From contig NZ_JAKZKS010000028.1 of NCBI RefSeq assembly GCF_022808615.1, positions 1-35,448 of the forward strand: a stretch of DNA of 35,448 bases, given 5' to 3'. This stretch comes from Bacillus sp. FJAT-47783 (GTDB lineage: Bacteria > Bacillota > Bacilli > Bacillales > Aeribacillaceae). The position numbers were made by a program, and so were the translations under genes. A model generated the notes under the pieces. That model was given only the letters and a program-made list of their open reading frames with translations. It was not told the origin of the DNA and did not search any database. Shown here in pieces: positions 32,890-35,448 of this stretch. The first letter of the stretch is position 1. Every line of letters starts with the position of its first letter.

Positions 32890-33885
32890 ATGATCAAATT
32901 CGCAACAATTGGAACAAGCTGGATAACTGAAGAATTTATTAAAGCTGCGAAAGAGATACAAGAGTTCTCATTAACAGCTGTTTATTCAAGAACTGAGGAG
33001 CAAGCGAAAGAATTTGCCGAAAAAGTAGGAGCCAAAAGGACGTTTACGAGTATAGAAGCGATGGCGAAAAGCGATGACATTGATGCTGTTTACGTCGCAA
33101 GCCCCAATTCCTTTCATGCAAAACATGCGATTTTTTTGATGAATCATGGCAAACATGTTCTATGTGAAAAACCTATTGCATCGAACAGTGCTGAAGTAAA
33201 GGCAATGATTAAAGCAGCCAAGGAAAACGATGTTGTATTAATGGAAGCCATGAAAACGACACTCTTGCCAAATTTCCAATCCGTTCGTAAACATATACAT
33301 AAAATCGGGAAAGTTCGCCGCTATTTCGCAAGCTACTGCCAATACTCATCTCGTTATGATAAATATAAAGATGGAATTGTACTAAATGCGTTCAATCCAA
33401 CGTTTTCAAATGGCGCCTTAATGGACATTGGCATTTACTGTCTTTATCCACTGGTCGTGTTATTTGGAAAACCACAAAGCGTTCAAGCATCGAGTGTAAT
33501 GCTTGAGTCTGGTGTCGATGGAGAAGGAAGTATTATTCTTAAATACGAGGATATGGATGCTGTTGTCATGTATTCAAAAATTACGAATTCATACGTCCCT
33601 TCTGAAATTCAAGGGGAAGAAGGAAGCATCGTCATCGATAAAATCCACACGCCAGAAAAAGTCGACATTCACTATCGTAACGGCCAAACAGAAGATATCA
33701 CCAAACCTCAAGAAAATCACTCTATGTATTACGAGGCAAAGGAATTTATCGAATTAATTCAATCAGGAAAACGAGAATCTACGATTAATTCTCATGACCA
33801 TTCACTCACTACGATGGAAATTATGGAGGAAGTAAGGAAACAGACAGGGATTGTGTTTCCAGCGGATGAGGCAAGTGTTGATTAA
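32890..33885 (+). CDS. Gfo/Idh/MocA-family NAD(P)-dependent oxidoreductase
   Basis: The 331 residues match this family's usual length. The N-terminal Rossmann domain has TIGTSWITEEFIKAAKE, then AVYSRTEEQAKEFAEKVGA, DAVYVASPNSFHAKHA and the active-site ECxEKP-type motif VLCEKPIASN, with Lys94 the likely catalytic residue. The C-terminal alpha/beta domain has NGALMDIGIYCLYPLVVLFG, where His is usual in some subgroups. The substrate, probably a sugar or polyol, cannot be told. AGAAGGAGGAA precedes the ATG and a terminator follows, so it is a single-gene unit. Confidence 0.88.
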   Translation: MIKFATIGTSWITEEFIKAAKEIQEFSLTAVYSRTEEQAKEFAEKVGAKRTFTSIEAMAKSDDIDAVYVASPNSFHAKHAIFLMNHGKHVLCEKPIASNSAEVKAMIKAAKENDVVLMEAMKTTLLPNFQSVRKHIHKIGKVRRYFASYCQYSSRYDKYKDGIVLNAFNPTFSNGALMDIGIYCLYPLVVLFGKPQSVQASSVMLESGVDGEGSIILKYEDMDAVVMYSKITNSYVPSEIQGEEGSIVIDKIHTPEKVDIHYRNGQTEDITKPQENHSMYYEAKEFIELIQSGKRESTINSHDHSLTTMEIMEEVRKQTGIVFPADEASVD

Positions 33886-33916
33886 TATGAAAAGTCAACC
33901 GAAAATGTAGGAGAGA

Positions 33917-33941
33917 GGACAGCCGTTTTGCTGTCCTTTTT
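33917..33941 (+). terminator. Terminator of the oxidoreductase gene
   Basis: GGACAGC (33917-33923) pairs with GCTGTCC (33930-33936), followed by TTTTT. Confidence 0.85.
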
Positions 33942-33971
33942 GTATTGAAAGTACCAGAGAAACTAGGAATC

Positions 33972-34097
33972 CGCAAGTTAAGGGTTATTTTGCGCAAGTT
34001 GTGAAAATTACCCGCAAGCTTATGAAAAAATTCCGCAAATCATGAAAAACGGCGCAACCTACGTGAAGTTGCACCGCTTTCGCAAGTTTCTACAAAC
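33972..34097. repeat. Degenerate about-20-bp repeats, CGCAAGTT(N)xGAAAA
   Basis: CGCAAG or a close variant recurs at about 33972, 33993, 34013, 34034 and 34053 and again near 34081, mostly 19-21 bp apart. The unit differs in sequence from the 27 kb array but has the same period. It is non-coding and lies between two convergent genes. Confidence 0.6.
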
Positions 34098-34105
34098 TTT
34101 TTCTT

Positions 34106-34253
34106 CTTTATATATACAGAAGCCTCGTGGATAGATTAAAGCGGGCGATTGCGGAACCACAATTTTTCCCTTTAAATATTCAGAAGCCTCCCATAAAAAC
34201 CGTGCGTATACACGCTCCAATTCGTTTTTCTCCTTTATATATTCAGAAGCCTC
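34106..34253. repeat. Three direct repeats of CTTTATATATTCAGAAGCCTC at 63-64 bp spacing
   Basis: The copies are at 34106-34126, 34170-34190 and 34233-34253, with one or two differences each. The intervening sequences are not alike. On the minus strand they lie directly downstream of the HAD phosphatase stop codon. Confidence 0.75.
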
Positions 34254-34258
34254 TCCTT

Positions 34259-35128
34259 TTACATCTTGGCATATTCCTTCAACATTTCTTCAATCGCATG
34301 AGCCACTCCGTGTTCATTATTTGTTTTCGTGACAAAGTGGCACACTTTTTTTATTTCCTCTTCCGCATTTCCCATGGCCACACTTCTTCCCGCTCGTTTT
34401 AGCATCGAAAGATCATTGAAGTTATCACCGATCGCCATGACATCTTTCATTTCGACTCCCCGCTCGGCAGCAAATTTTTCTAGTGCCATCCCTTTTTGTG
34501 CATTTATATGATTGATTTCTAAATTTTCGCGACCAGAAGAGGTAATACATAGGTCTTTATCATCGATAAGTTCAGCTTTTACATGAGCTAACTTTTCTTC
34601 TTCAACAGAGAAAACAAGTACTTTGTAAACCTCCAAATCAGGAAGTTTCAGCAACTCACGAAAACTATTAATAAACTTTATGTATCCTAAAGCTACGTGT
34701 TCATTAAAATGTTCTTTCACTTTCCTTTCATTAATATCTAAGTTCGCACTTTTGACAATATCGATTCTCACTTGAAGTGACCGTTCTTTACTCACCGAAT
34801 AGATACCGATGTTTGTGCAAACTTCAAAATGGATGTCATGTTGTTTACATACTTCATCAATTTTAATAAAGGACTCTGAAGCAATCGGAACACTGACAAG
34901 CTTTTCACCTAACGGATTACGAACATCAGCACCGTTTAAACAAATAATTGGCACATTTACATTCACCTTTTTCAGAAAGCTTGTTGCCGTTTGATACGTC
35001 CGACCTGTAGCAATCACCACTTCGACTCCTTGTGATTGCGCCTTTTTAATCGCATTTGCGTTTTCATCCGTAATCTCTTCTGCACTGTTAAGCAATGTTC
35101 CGTCCATATCAATGGCGATGATTTTCAT
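34259..35128 (-). CDS. Cof-type HAD-family phosphatase
   Basis: The 289-residue cytoplasmic phosphatase probably acts on small phosphorylated metabolites such as sugar phosphates or flavin and cofactor precursors. HAD motif I is IDMDGTLL (5-12, nucleophile Asp and general acid Asp), motif II is VIATGRTYQTA, and motif IV is MAIGDNFNDLSMLKRAG (about 230-246). A C2-type cap lies between, and the typical QKGMALEKFAAERGV precedes motif IV. AAAGGAGAGA precedes ATG 35128. Exact substrate cannot be given. A TGTACA inverted repeat lies 40-52 bp upstream. Confidence 0.9.
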   Translation of the reverse strand: MKIIAIDMDGTLLNSAEEITDENANAIKKAQSQGVEVVIATGRTYQTATSFLKKVNVNVPIICLNGADVRNPLGEKLVSVPIASESFIKIDEVCKQHDIHFEVCTNIGIYSVSKERSLQVRIDIVKSANLDINERKVKEHFNEHVALGYIKFINSFRELLKLPDLEVYKVLVFSVEEEKLAHVKAELIDDKDLCITSSGRENLEINHINAQKGMALEKFAAERGVEMKDVMAIGDNFNDLSMLKRAGRSVAMGNAEEEIKKVCHFVTKTNNEHGVAHAIEEMLKEYAKM

Positions 35129-35167
35129 AATTTCAATCTCTCCTTTTAATAAGGTTTGACTTGTTTT

Positions 35168-35180
35168 TGTACAATGTACA
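35168..35180. promoter_or_regulatory. Palindrome TGTACAATGTACA near the phosphatase promoter
   Basis: TGTACA occurs twice with one base between, a perfect 13-bp palindrome-like site. On the minus strand a TATAAT lies directly before it, so it would overlap the transcription start. It may be an operator; the regulator is unknown. The remaining sequence to 35448 is AT-rich and shows no gene. Confidence 0.4.
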
Positions 35181-35448
35181 TTATACGCTTACTTTATCTA
35201 GTTTTCCTCACTAATTGCTTTCCCATTGTATATTACATTTAACCGAAATAGTCAAGGTAACGATATTATCCCTCAAAAAAATATCATAACGTTTAAATTT
35301 ACCGATTTTTAGATTATTATACCTGAATTATTCATAGAAAATCAGTAACTTAGGTTAATCCCTTGTTTTTCAAGCCTTTCCGGCTTTCTAGTTTTGCACG
35401 AAAAAAATGAAAAAAGAATCCATTTCTGTTAAAGTTTAAGTAACCACA

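Noticed and set aside
34106-34256. Coding meaning of the three GAGGCTTCTGAATAT-type copies on the minus strand
   Set aside because: One frame is open for about 60 codons (EASEYIKEK...), but it has no start codon with a ribosome site and the segments between copies are unrelated.

Overview
The window reads as the chromosome of a low-GC Gram-positive spore-former of the Bacillaceae. The reasons are strong AGGAGG-type ribosome sites, many GTG and TTG starts, and recognisable homologues of Bacillus genes (lytR/tagU, mnaA, gtaB, comK, sigO/rsoA/yvrJ, cvfB, tnrA, amtB). I cannot name the species. No rRNA, tRNA or CRISPR array was seen. The extreme left edge (about 1-320) looks like the border of a mobile element beside a broken gene.

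From 0.6 to 12.7 kb there is a cell-surface block. It holds a large secreted glucosaminidase with many SH3-type repeats, then genes read leftward in the order gtaB, ugd, mnaA, wecC, wecG/tagA-type transferase and an O-antigen-polymerase-like membrane protein. A LytR-CpsA-Psr gene is divergent from gtaB. Together they would make UDP-Glc, UDP-GlcA, UDP-ManNAc and UDP-ManNAcA, transfer an N-acetylmannosamine-type sugar, polymerise the chain and attach it to the wall. This suggests a uronic-acid wall polymer.

From 12.8 to 22.5 kb come mostly envelope genes: a zinc-ribbon, membrane-anchored HtrA-like protease with an acidic tail; a YknW/YknX-like pair without its ABC transporter; an SGNH-like protein; small secreted or membrane proteins; and a ComK homologue. 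The intergenic spaces carry several dispersed repeat families.

From 20.5 to 25.7 kb lie two paralogous SEC-C zinc-motif proteins with an internal helix-turn-helix. The longer one, which also has TPR-like repeats, is the last gene of a compact leftward operon sigO-yvrJ-rsoA-secC. That operon is preceded by a good LexA (SOS) box. I consider this the most interesting unit in the window.

From 26 to 35.4 kb are cvfB, an 83-bp-period array, a NERD-domain gene, a YdjM-like gene broken by a stop codon, a nitrogen-control pair (tnrA, amtB, each with a canonical TnrA box), a decayed DnaQ-type exonuclease, a six-unit 112-bp tandem array, a Gfo/Idh/MocA oxidoreductase, two more short-period repeat clusters and a Cof-type HAD phosphatase.
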